DNA from: Thunnus maccoyii
Taxonomy: Eukaryota > Chordata > Actinopteri > Scombriformes > Scombridae
NCBI RefSeq assembly: GCF_910596095.1
Contig: NC_056545.1
Span: 1,906,001 to 1,970,000 of the forward strand
Reading direction: 5' to 3'
DNA length: 64,000 nt
Positions 37,901 through 46,246 of this stretch are shown one piece after another. How positions within the stretch are numbered: the stretch's first letter is position 1; every line of letters begins with the position of its first letter. The position numbers and the translations under genes are program-made. Under the pieces are notes generated by a model. The model made no database searches, was not told the DNA's origin, and was given only the letters and a program-made list of their open reading frames with translations.

Positions 37901-38763
37901 TTAACTGGTCAAGTGTGTAATTTAACTGGTTATGCATTAGTAAACTGGTAAGTTTAACTGACAATTTACAGAAAAGTGGTTGTCTAACTGGTAAGTCACT
38001 GGTAAACTGGACACAAATTAATTAATGAAGCTAATTTAGGACATTGGTGTGTAAACTGGTAACTTTTAACTAACTGGTCATTTAAACGGGTTAGTGCTCA
38101 GTAAACGTGTAACCTAAACTGGTAAATGTTTGGTACCCTTGTTATTTAGGTTAGTTTTCATAAACCAGTAACTTGAACTGGTCAGTGATCATGAAATTGG
38201 TTAAATAGACTGGTTATCACTCTGTAAACTGGTAAGCTAAACTGGTCAGAGTTCAGTAAACCATTAACTTGAAACATTTAGTGATCAGTAAACTGGTTAG
38301 TTAGACTGGTTATCACTCTGTAAACCAGTAAGTTGACCCGCTCATGCCCAGTAAAGTGCTTAAACTTAATCTGGTTTGTTCTCAGTAAACTGGTCACTTG
38401 AACTTGTTGTCAGTTGTTCATTCAAACTGGTTAGTGCTCAGTAAAGTGCTATCTTGAACTTCTCATTAGACTGGTTATTTAAACTGGTCAGGCACATTAA
38501 AATGCTAACTTAAAGCAGTAACCAGTAAACAGGCAAATTGAACTTGTCAGTAAACTGGTAAGTCTTTTAAAAAAATGTTGAACTGGTCAAGCTCAGTAAA
38601 GCTCTAACTTGAAATGTTAAAATGGTCCAATTCTCAGTAAACTGGAAAATTGAACTGGACGGTAAACTGGTCTCACCGAGGTGCTGATTGCGAGCGGCAG
38701 CAGGATGAACGGGCTGCAGACGAGGACGAAGATGCCCTTCAACCTCCAGACCTGCCGCAACAT
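14233..38763 (-). CDS. slc13a5: SLC13-family Na+-coupled citrate/dicarboxylate cotransporter (NaCT), complete, 13 coding exons
   Basis: Exons in transcript order are 38763-38677, 31832-31704, 31297-31161, 29810-29575, 28659-28486, 27163-26986, 25685-25563, 24960-24748, 19269-19166, 17233-17112, 16646-16485, 15874-15737 and 14361-14233. They sum to 1932 nt, or 643 aa, with closing phases and GT-AG junctions. The family imports Krebs-cycle di- and tricarboxylates with Na+ across the plasma membrane. The two substrate/Na+ motifs are SNT at 135-137 and SNV at 540-542; [27 protein letters not shown] and [12 protein letters not shown] blocks are also present. It is about 75 residues longer than human NaCT (568, from memory), mostly in one hydrophilic loop (exons 4-5). 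SLC13A2 is the main alternative; adjacency to med31 and the [11 protein letters not shown] block favour SLC13A5. An in-frame upstream ATG at 38790 would add nine residues. Confidence 0.93.
15010..15440 (+). repeat. Dispersed repeat, 'GCTAACATGC...GTTGAGATATTACAGTC' family
   Basis: The fullest copy here of the family also seen at 570-860. It holds several TGCTAACATGCT/GTTAGCATGC motifs and then 'GGTCATAAACCAAAGTTTTG'. It lies in slc13a5 intron 12. Confidence 0.5.
16683..17085 (+). repeat. Degenerate tandem array, TTCCAAAAATGTTCTTACT-like unit
   Basis: About 400 bp of loosely repeated 15-20-bp units ('CCAAAAATGT', 'TTCTTACT', 'AAAAATGTCCTTAC') filling most of slc13a5 intron 10. It begins about 25 nt past the exon 10 donor. 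A sister array of the same unit is at 19590-20075. Confidence 0.7.
17299..19165 (-). repeat. Minisatellite of a splice-donor-bearing unit filling slc13a5 intron 9
   Basis: The sense-strand unit is GTAACACACATACATACAG (19 bp), with 17-bp (GTAACACATACATACAG) and 13-bp (GTAACACACTCAG) variants. Roughly 100 units cover about 1.87 kb of the 1932-bp intron 17234-19165. The first unit is the authentic exon 9 donor (ACAG|GTAACA at 19166/19165), so each unit repeats CAG|GTAAC. Units of 13, 17 and 19 bp are not multiples of three. The opposite strand is open in all frames for long distances, which is an artefact of the repeat. Only about 65 bp separate the array from the exon 10 acceptor. Confidence 0.95.
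19590..20075 (+). repeat. Degenerate tandem array, TTCCAAAAATGTCCTTACT-like unit, second block
   Basis: About 480 bp of the same loose unit as 16683-17085 ('TTTCCAAAAATGTCC', 'CTTACTTTCC', 'AAAATGTTCTTATTATCC'). It lies in slc13a5 intron 8, upstream of exon 9 in the sense direction. Together the two blocks bracket exons 9 and 10 and the donor minisatellite. Confidence 0.7.
20733..21040 (+). repeat. Dispersed ATTAATCAATAA / TTGGACTGTTGG repeat
   Basis: Member of the family at 3050-3375. Landmarks are 'GGATTTTCTGCTTTTCTCTG', 'GGGGTTTTGGACTGTTGGTG' and 'CAACAGATTAATTGATAATG'. Intronic in slc13a5. Confidence 0.6.
21041..23130. other. slc13a5 intron 8, unremarkable part
   Basis: AT-rich intronic DNA. 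The stretch at about 21890-22060, ending 'TGTAAAGCACTTTGAGTAAC', resembles the 3' end of L2-type LINEs; nothing else was recognised. Confidence 0.4.
23268..23568 (+). repeat. Tandem duplication of about 150 bp
   Basis: Two adjacent copies begin 'GAAATGCTGAAAATGTGAAG' at about 23268 and 23422. Both contain 'ATAAATGATGACGT.CATGCA' and end 'AAGGGAAATTCTGG'. They are about 85-90% alike by eye, in slc13a5 intron 8. Confidence 0.75.
23700..24030 (+). repeat. Dispersed repeat, 'GGTTTCCATCC...GGCGCTAATTCTCC' family, copy 1
   Basis: Shares 'CACAACGAGATGACATC', 'AGCAGTCAAAGCTCAAA'-like sequence, 'ACATGATGGAAATATGACAT' and 'CTCCACACAGATCTGATGTT' with 56558-56895 in the same orientation. Confidence 0.65.
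24127..24643. mobile_element. Foldback (long inverted repeat) element in slc13a5 intron 8
   Basis: The left arm, 24127-24322, and the right arm, 24453-24643, are imperfect inverted copies of about 190 bp around a 130-bp spacer. Shared landmarks include CTCAATACTGG/CCAGTATTGAG, GGGCTGCAATGTAATCCTTA and its complement, CTCAGATTATTCTAA and GCAGCATTATAGCTAAC. It lies about 100 bp downstream of exon 8 in the sense direction. An intronic transcript would fold into a long hairpin. Confidence 0.75.
25204..25400 (+). repeat. Dispersed ATTGATCGATAAAATGTCAG repeat
   Basis: Member of the 3050-3375 family ('TTTTGTTCGACCAACAGTC', 'GAAAGATATTCAGTTTG'). In slc13a5 intron 7. Confidence 0.6.
26390..26900 (-). 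pseudogene. LINE (L2/Rex-like) reverse-transcriptase remnant
   Basis: Read on the minus strand, 26900-26640 gives a broken reverse-transcriptase segment with a PQGSSLGPVLF-like block and the catalytic YADDT motif, followed at 26590-26393 by [14 protein letters not shown] and [12 protein letters not shown]. Both blocks are typical of L2/CR1-group LINEs. Frame breaks and missing ends show it is dead. It sits in slc13a5 intron 6 in the same orientation as the host gene. Confidence 0.8.
27211..27800 (+). mobile_element. hAT-like non-autonomous element with a nested MITE, copy C
   Basis: Truncated at the left ('TTAGATTATTAATAGTGAAG'). It carries the nested MITE at 27322-27653 and the shared right flank 'AACAATGTGTTGTATTTTAA' through 'CTCAAGTAAAGG'. 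It is in slc13a5 intron 5, about 50 bp upstream of exon 6. Confidence 0.6.
27322..27653 (+). mobile_element. hAT-type MITE, copy 3
   Basis: 332 bp with CAGTGGTTCCCAACC...GGTTGGAAACCACTG ends and flanks GTTTAGTC / GTTTCATC, as in copy 1. Confidence 0.7.
31400..31605 (-). mobile_element. MITE-like dispersed repeat, copy 2 (partial)
   Basis: Inverted, truncated copy of 3475-4070: 'CCAGCCTCTATATTTATATT', 'GTTTTAGCTCCTGTCTCTTT' and 'AAGGCCCCGCCTCCTGATGA'. In slc13a5 intron 2. Confidence 0.65.
31837..31902 (+). repeat. (CA)n microsatellite abutting the slc13a5 exon 2 acceptor
   Basis: About 33 CA repeats. On the sense strand this is (GT)n ending GTGTATAG|GAGGCA, so the tract takes the place of the usual polypyrimidine tract directly before exon 2 (31832-31704). 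Confidence 0.9.
32795..33240 (-). mobile_element. MITE-like dispersed repeat, copy 3
   Basis: Inverted copy of 3475-4070. It runs from 'AAAAACTCCTTATTTATCTT' through 'CAAACTATAGTAGCAGGATT' and 'CACCTTAGCAACCA' to 'CTTGCAGGCAGCATTTTTAC'. In slc13a5 intron 1. Confidence 0.7.
33380..33545 (+). pseudogene. LINE reverse-transcriptase C-terminal remnant
   Basis: Broken frames encode '[14 protein letters not shown]'-like sequence and then [16 protein letters not shown], the familiar C-terminal block of L2/Rex-type LINE reverse transcriptases. Short, frameshifted and intronic in slc13a5. Confidence 0.65.
33546..36400. other. slc13a5 intron 1, unremarkable part
   Basis: AT-rich intronic sequence. 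It includes one dispersed repeat of the 3050-3375 family at about 35080-35310 ('TTGGAGTTTTGGACTGTTGG'). No exon was recognised. Confidence 0.4.
36410..36720 (-). repeat. Dispersed repeat, copy 2 of the 7485-7770 family
   Basis: Inverted relative to 7485-7770: GATATCGTCTTTTTTATTCC, TACATTACCCACAATGCAAC, CTAGTAGCAGCTAATGTAGC and GACATCATCAGTGACATCAT. In slc13a5 intron 1. Confidence 0.65.
37735..38676 (+). repeat. Degenerate AACTGGT-rich tandem array adjoining the slc13a5 exon 1 donor
   Basis: About 940 bp of 'GTAAACTGGT', 'TTTAACTGGTCAGT' and 'CTCAGTAAACTGG' motifs spaced roughly every 15-30 bp, in the 5'-most part of slc13a5 intron 1. The last unit (GGTAAACTGGTCTCAC) runs straight into the exon 1 donor (TCG|GTGAGACC on the sense strand). 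Confidence 0.8.
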
Positions 38764-38814
38764 TTTCACCCGCAGAGGAAGAACTGACATGGATGAAGAT
38801 GGTGATGGTGGTGG

Positions 38815-38845
<31 letters not shown>

Positions 38846-39004
38846 AAAGTCTTAATGACTCTCGGTCAGAGAACAACTGTATCGATGAGACTCTCCTCTC
38901 TCTTTACTGCTCACACTCTGCCTGCCAGCCTATTTCTCTCTTCTCTCCAACACATTTGTGATGCATTTCACGGTCTACACTAAATATTAACTTAATGTGA
39001 GTTA

Positions 39005-39006
<2 letters not shown>
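38764..39006 (-). promoter_or_regulatory. slc13a5 5'UTR and putative proximal promoter
   Basis: Sequence upstream of the ATG at 38763. It contains a (GAT)n run at about 38811-38844, an upstream in-frame ATG at 38790 and a GTTAAT half-site (ATTAAC at 38986-38991 on the plus strand) that could be an HNF1 half-site. The start of transcription is not determined. Confidence 0.4.

Positions 39007-39093
<87 letters not shown>
39007..39093 (+). repeat. (CA)n microsatellite upstream of slc13a5
   Basis: About 43 perfect CA repeats, roughly 245 bp upstream of the slc13a5 start codon. Confidence 0.95.
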
Positions 39094-39095
<2 letters not shown>

Positions 39096-42000
39096 GCCCC
39101 TGCAGACTTTATGTAAACTTTCACCAGAGTAAACACAGAAGAGGAAATCAGATCTGCTGTTTACGTCAGGCTGAACTCACCTTTTATCTTCCTGCACCGA
39201 ATCTGCTGAAATTCAACATGTCAGGTGATTTACTGCAGTTTATCTTCACACACACACATTATATAACATACGTAATATAATATACTCAGGCAGCAACTTC
39301 TACTGCAAGATACTGCAAGAATATTCAAGGCTGCAACTGTCAACTTTTACAAAGAATTACTACATGATCGTTCAAAACAGTAGAAACCAATTTAAGCATT
39401 GTAGGGGATAAATTAGGTTTTCTAATCAGAGGGACTGAAAGATTCTCTACTAACTTTTGATAAATTGTCCCAAATCAGGAGACTTTTAAAGACATCATAA
39501 TGTTCTTATGTTCGTAATGTTCTTTACCAAATATAAGGACATTTGTAACAACAGAGCGATAGTAATAATAATTAACAACTATAATAAACTTTATTTAGTC
39601 TATGTTAGCTATTTACAGAAGAGCACATGATCCATGATAAACCCCAGTTCCACTTAACATTTAATTATTTTGTTTTATTAAATAATATGCACTTCTGCTG
39701 TGTAATAGTACTGTATTTTATCGGTTCCATATTTTCCTAATAATAATAATAATAATGATAATAATAATAATAATAATAATAATAATTTTCTATCCGTGTT
39801 ATTCCTAACCTCATGATACCTTGTGATTTCCACTTATTCCTTTCACTGTACCTGTGTCTGTAAGAGTTAGCGGTATGCTACAGTTGTTGATAAAATAACT
39901 GATGTAGGAACACATCCTGTCACACCTTAAACAGTGAAATGTGATCACACCTTTGCCTTTTACTACAGAGAAACGGGAGGATGAGCTGAGGAAGTGGCCT
40001 CAGACACATATAATTAGCATATTTAGCTACTTTATTGATTCTGTTGCTAGCTGTGGTTTCTGTTTTTGCTCTCTACCAACTCCTGAGGGAAATATCTGGC
40101 TCTTTAGCTGCTAAATGCACTAGTCACTTTAAGTCACCCTTGAGAGTTCAAATTTGAACCTGCTCTCACCTCTCATTAACAAACAAATACAAAAATGATG
40201 GATTTAGCAAATTCTTTCTTTAGTTGACTTTTCATTTATCTGATGTGGAGTTTTACATTAAAATGTCTAACAAAATGTTTGAGTCTGCAGCATGTGTTCA
40301 GACTTTGTGACATGTTAAGTGACAGATGTGCTTGTTCATTTTCTGATGAGTGAAGTGAGACTTTAATCAGCAGACAACATTTCTCTGTTTTATCCTTTGC
40401 TGCCACCCAGTGGACACATATGGACCTGCATGATGAAACACTTCAACTCGTAGTCTGGTTTTGCTGTGTATTACATATTTAAATATATTTGAATTTTGTT
40501 ATTTTTTAAATTTTTAAAAAAAAATTTGATTTAGGGCTGTAAGAGAATGATGCTTCACCTCCACTAAATCAAACAGTTCTAAGTTCTTACTCTAAAAAAC
40601 ACTGAAAAGATACAAAAATAAATGCAACAGAAGAATAATCCAGTGATAAAAAATTTAACGGTTAAAATAAAATTTAAAGCAATAATAAGTGCATGTATAT
40701 TTCTCAGTCGGAACAATAAAAAAATGACATTTTCGTTATTAAAGTTGTTTTGTAACGAAGTCCTTCAAATGCAAATAGCCGTGCTGGGAAAATTGTGACA
40801 TCTGCTGGCCAACACTTGATACTGCATTGGAGGGATTAAAAATGCAGGACCTCATGATGAACAGTGAGCTGAAAAAAAAAAATACATATATATGCTGATG
40901 TTTACCATGTTCACCTGTTTGTGAACATGGTAAAAAGACAGAACCCAACTAGGACGGCAGTTGCACATGCCAGAGTTGTTTTGTGGTTCATCTTCAAAAA
41001 AAAGCAGGGGTTGCAAGCATTTTTTTTCATGATTTAATGACTAAATAATTACCTTTGCGAGACGAACGTGAAGTATATTGTGAATTTTCTACATCGTCAG
41101 TCAGAGACTAATATTAGCGGAGCAGCAAACTCTAGCCGTAAGAAATGAGACCAGCTGACCAACACACACTGCAGCATTAAACAACTTAAACCAACTCTGA
41201 GGTGAAGAAAATAACTCGGTGCTCAGTCTGTTTCACCTCAAAAACCTTTCGGCCGCTCAGCGTGTTGGACAACAATGTTTTTACGTGGAGTTAACGCTGC
41301 AGCAGAGAGGCTGCTCTCCACTGCTGGAGACATGACGTTAATAACATCACAGCAGACTGCTCCTCCTCCTCCTCAGTTTGTTATTCTCATAAAGGCAGGA
41401 GACTGTAAGATGCTTTCAAATGAATTAATTAATGTAATTAACTTTATAAAATAAAAAGGCTGCAGATCATCTTGAGATCATAGTTGAAGGCTCTGCCTCC
41501 CATTCTACTTTTGGAGACTGTAGGAACCACCAGTAAGCTGCATTCTGGGAGCGCAGTTTTCTAGTGGGGTAATAGGGTACTATGAGCTCTCAATAATTAC
41601 AGAGATCAGTGGCACAGAACCAACAGCAAGCATGCCAAAAGTAGTTACAAAAAATGACCAGCAGGTGTCGCACTGAGTGAACCTCCTCATCAATAGGTTT
41701 GTACACTCAATGTCTCAAAAAATAAATAGATATGTGGATATGTTGACAGCTAGACAAAAAACAGGCATCTATAGATAGGCATTTATGCAGTGACTAATCT
41801 ACACAGACAGTGAACATCATATGAAGCATCAACTATTGTGCAGTAAATCAGTTTGGGACATCTCATCCAGGTAGCATCAGTTAGAATCAAGCTCTCACTG
41901 GACAGTGGCCTCCATCAGCTGTGATCATGTGGAGCCACTTGGTAACTGGCAAAACATACTCAATGTAATTCTGCAGACCGGTTAGAGACTCATCCTACCT

Positions 42001-43590
42001 GATAGGAAGGGACTGCTTTACGGCTATTATGGAGATAGGACAAATAATTTCCGCCCACTATTAACTTTGTCGTTATACATTTGACATTTGAATATTGTAT
42101 TGAGATAGACTTGAAAAAGTCCAAACTTATCCTTGAGTCTACTTAAATTTTGAGAATGCTACAGGAGGCGTTCAAGTTTGTTTCCCATACAATATGTTAT
42201 GTCAACACTGTACTGATAGATGTTGACATTTCTGTGAGTGTACTGAGAAGTTACACTGCTGGTCTTGAAGAACTCCTAGACTGAAAATGAAAAAGTAATA
42301 ATTATTACACAAATAATTATACATCACACAAACATCAAGCACAAAACAGTGTAACAGTTCGACTAATGTAATTTCTAAAAAATAATATAATTATGATGGT
42401 TCTATTTTTTTAAACAACCATCGTTGCCCAAGCCAGTGTTTGAGAATTATATATATAAAAATGTTTGCGGTCATGTTTCCAGATTTTACAAACTTGCCAG
42501 GGTTGTAAAATACTGACTTGCAGTATTATAAAGTGCTATGTAGTGTTTTGCCATTTGAATAGTCTCAACACGCATGGATCTATCCCTCAAACTGGACTTC
42601 TTGAATCATATTTCATCATCTCACTGCTACCTGAAGTAACATGCCAACGCTAATACAGACCATTTTTGGTCTGAACAGGGTTCAGACAGATATTCAGTCT
42701 GGTAATAGCTCAGTACATAAAAAGCACTGAGTCTACATATTCTTGAATAATTCAATACAGATATACAAATATACTGCTCCTGATGCAGAGAAAATCAAAT
42801 TTAAAACATACCTCTGATTGCTGTACAAGGGGCAATGTCACTCAGTTAATTAGATCCCGTGGGAACAGATTTATCAAAAAATATGAAATAATTTGTGTTA
42901 CAGTCCTAATTGCTAATTATTCCAGTTAACAAGGACTTCACAATGAAATGCTTAAGTGACTTTTTAAATACAAAATGTAAATATTTATCTGACTTACCAA
43001 TACAATAGCCGCTTTCTGGTGAGTGAGTGATTTAGTCCTAGATGTGCACAAAACACATGAATATGAACTTTTGATTAGTTTACAAAATAACAGTCAAGTA
43101 AAAACTTCAAATGTAATATGAGCAGGGTTTGAAGTGGAGCTACAATGTTAAATTGATAAAATTGATCAATAGAAAATTAATCAGCAATAATATCTTAATT
43201 TTATATAATTGTTTCACAAGAAAAAATGCCGAAAATGTGTTGGTTCCTGTTTCTCAAATATGTGGATTTGCTGCTTTTCTTTATGTTACATCACTGTGAA
43301 TTGAATATCTCGGGGTTTGGGACTGTTGGTTGGACGAAACAAGACATCTGAAGAAGTTCCCTTGGGCTTCTGCAAATTACACTAAAATTGGTGTATTTTC
43401 TTACTTTGACAGTTTATAGACAACACAATTAATTGATGAGTCAAGAAATAATCATTGGAATAATTCGAGCAATACCAACAGTATTTCAGCAGACATCATA
43501 CCGAGATTTCTTTGAAGCTCAAGAACCTCAGCACTCATGTTTCACTTGAGCCTAAGAGGAAAGATAAATGACAACGGATGTTAACTTAAA
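39094..43590. other. Intergenic DNA between slc13a5 and the 44.3-kb unit
   Basis: AT-rich DNA with an (AAT)n tract at 39739-39785 and a perfect 14-bp hairpin at 40901-40934. A copy of the 3050-3375 repeat family lies at about 43140-43470. No exon was recognised. Confidence 0.45.
40901..40934. repeat. Perfect 14-bp inverted repeat
   Basis: TTTACCATGTTCAC (40901-40914) and its exact complement (40921-40934) are separated by the loop CTGTTT. Intergenic; no terminator role is expected in this genome. Confidence 0.8.
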
Positions 43591-43594
43591 ATAT

Positions 43595-44661
43595 ATGAAG
43601 GACTTAGCATACAAACATACAGTATGTTCAATAGTAACACAGTTCAGTTTTCACTGGTTGAGTCAAGCTATTTATATCCAAAACCAAATTATTTAGCTTA
43701 ACTTTTCATGGTTAAAAAAAGAGTTTTGACTATTTCAGTATCAAATATATCAAATCTTAAGATCAGAGGAGGAAAGTAGTTCTGGGATTGTTTTGTCTGA
43801 ATAGTTTTTAGAGGCTGTGAAAAAGTGGGTGAGACCTCCATTTTGTCTCCATTAAACTTTGTATTTCCTGCCATACTTGTCATTTGTTTGTTTAGCCAGT
43901 CACATTGCTGTCATTTATGGTTCAATCAAGACAGAAAAGTATTGAAGTTCATTATTTATTGTTTCTTGAGTTATAGATTAGCTTCTAACCTACCATACTC
44001 ACCCACCATGCAGCCAGGAGACAAAATGGAGGCACTGAACCACTTCCTGATTTTAAGATCTTGCTGACATCACCAGTGATGTCATGGGTTAGACCAAGTG
44101 TGAGGGAATTTATTTTATTTAGTTAAATGTTTGGTTTTGTATTTATGTTATTTGTACTTATTTTGGTTTACGATAAGGAACAATGCTGTTGTTGATGTGT
44201 GTGTAAACAATGTTAACTGATACAAGTGACATTGTCATACACCAGTTGTTGGTCTAAGGGAAAGGACACCCCTGATAGAAATATGGTTCTGCCTAGACAG
44301 ATTTCAGGGCCTATTTAAAGGGAGAGATGTTAGTTTGGGACAGAGTAGAAACCAAAGAGGATGTCAGCGTAGCTGTCTGAAGGTAAGTTTGATTTTGCTT
44401 GTTTTCATTTGTTAGTCTCTGAGTCTGTCCTTTATCACCTTCCTTGACACTCTGGCAAAGCTTCCTCACAGGCAAAACTTTATGAAGGACTTAGCATACA
44501 AACATACATCATGTTCAATAGTAACACAGTTCAGTATTCAATGGTTGAGTCAAGCTATTTATATCCAAAACCAAACTATTTAGTTTAATTTTTCCTGGTT
44601 AAAAAAAACTGAGTTTTGACTATTTCACTATCAAATATATCAAATCTTAAGATCAGAGGAG
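43595..44661 (+). repeat. Direct duplication of about 175 bp, copies 890 bp apart
   Basis: Copies at about 43595-43768 and 44480-44661 share 'GAAGGACTTAGCATACAAAC', 'TTCAATAGTAACACAGTTCA' and 'CAAATCTTAAGATCAGAGGA'. A further short repeat, GCAAAGCTTCCTCACAGG, occurs at 44455 and 44661, bracketing the second copy. Confidence 0.75.
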
Positions 44662-46246
44662 CAAAGCTTCCTCACAGGTAAAACTTTATTTCACAGTAAA
44701 ACAGCAAATGATTGTACAAAGCCACAAAGGGTTGCAGAAATGTTTCATTTTTCTTGTTTCCTATCTTGGCAATTGTCTTTTTGATCCAAAATCCTTTAGG
44801 ATTTAATTTAACTTTTAAATTGTATTATATGCAAATGAAGAGATTTGCTTTTTGCCCATTATCTATTCATATAAGAAAATAAACAGAACATTAGTGGGTC
44901 AAAAAATGAGGGAGGGGAAGGGAGAGGAGGGGTGAGAGACAGACGGTGATCAGTAGATGCTGAGTGAGAGGGAATAGGCAGCTTTACATTACGGTGCTGT
45001 AATATCTCTTAACTACAGTCCTTTCATCCCCACGTCCAAACTGTGTGAGTGTCAGCATGTGTGTATGTAATACTGTAGGTCAAGGCTGATAATTAGTGTG
45101 ATTACTGCAAGCGATCACACTATTGTAGCAGCAGCTCTCAACAGTAGAGTCGGCACATGTGCACCTGGACAGCGGCGTATGACTTTTAATTTTTTTTTTT
45201 TTTCTCACCCATCTTCATCCAGCAAATCACTAGTTGAGTTCCTTTTTGCTTTGCTTGGTAGCATTGTCAAAATACATTACATTTCCAATCAGTTTGAATT
45301 GTGCTATATGCCCTTGCTTTTGTCATGATAACAATTTGGTACCATGTCATCCCATCAAAACATCAAACAAAAAGCTATTTTACCATGTATATATATATAT
45401 TTTTTCCTTAAGCCTGTGATCTATTCTTTGAGATTCTTTCCGACTTACTAACCAATCTTGACAATTTGGAGTTTTTGCTCAAATTGTTTTCCTGAAGTGA
45501 ATTTAATTCCGTTGAAATGTAAAAGGCATAGGACTGAGGATGCAAGAATTAAGGTTTGAAATCAGTCTTGCTAACTACTACATCTGTACTGTTGCTAAAA
45601 TAATGTCTTGTTTCAGCGGCAAGTCAACATTTCTGAGAGCGGAGCTGGACTTGTGATTCTGATGCTCCAAATTACACAGTGAGTTTCATTTTACTTTGTT
45701 TTATATGACAACATGCCCAAATAACTTAATTTTATGTTGATAATATCCCATCGCTGTATGTGTAGTGTTGTGTACTTGTAGATTTATTACTCTAGTGGCC
45801 TATATGAAACACAGCAGCAATTTGCAGCAATATCCCAGTCCTTCAGTGTTGCATTCCTGGATGGATGCAATACTGAAGTGTGCTATTTATACTACTACAG
45901 TTTATGATACACATTGTTTTTGTTTTTCAGGTGGTTCACAGGGATAAACACTGAGAGGCACCCCGTCCTTTCACTGAAGATGGAGAAAGATGAGATCAGT
46001 CAATCCTTGTGTGTTCAGTCTCCTAAAGAAACTAATGGACTTTTGAATGGGACAGTGAACCCTCTCACCCACCCACACAATCAGTCTCTATGCCACACTC
46101 TTCAGTTACTCACTGAGTTAGTCTTGGTTACTCATAGTGACTCAGTCACTTTCTCAATCAGTCACTCATTACAAACTTTTATAAACACACACTTGGACAG
46201 TCTGGTTACAACTTGCATTAGAGGGACATTAATTAGGGTTTTTTAA
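44312..46246 (+). other. Possible unassigned transcription unit with a 110-aa spliced reading frame
   Basis: TATTTAAA at 44312-44319 is followed about 30 bp later by a candidate exon ending GAAG|GTAAGT at 44382. Two further exon-like blocks follow: 45617-45678 (TTTCAG acceptor, GTGAGT donor) and 45931 onward (TTTTTCAG acceptor). Joining the last two gives an in-frame start at 45662 and 110 codons to a stop at 46246, beginning MLQITQWFTG. AATAAA follows at about 46803. I do not recognise the product, and the C-terminal part is low-complexity. It could be a real small gene, a noncoding RNA, or distal 5' exons of serpinf2. Confidence 0.3.

Noticed and set aside
38980..38992. Full HNF1 palindrome in the slc13a5 promoter
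   Set aside because: Only one half-site (GTTAAT) is intact; the other half has three mismatches, so it is mentioned only as a half-site.
38904..39092. MCVCVCV poly-Cys/Val frame
   Set aside because: Translation of a (CA)n microsatellite.
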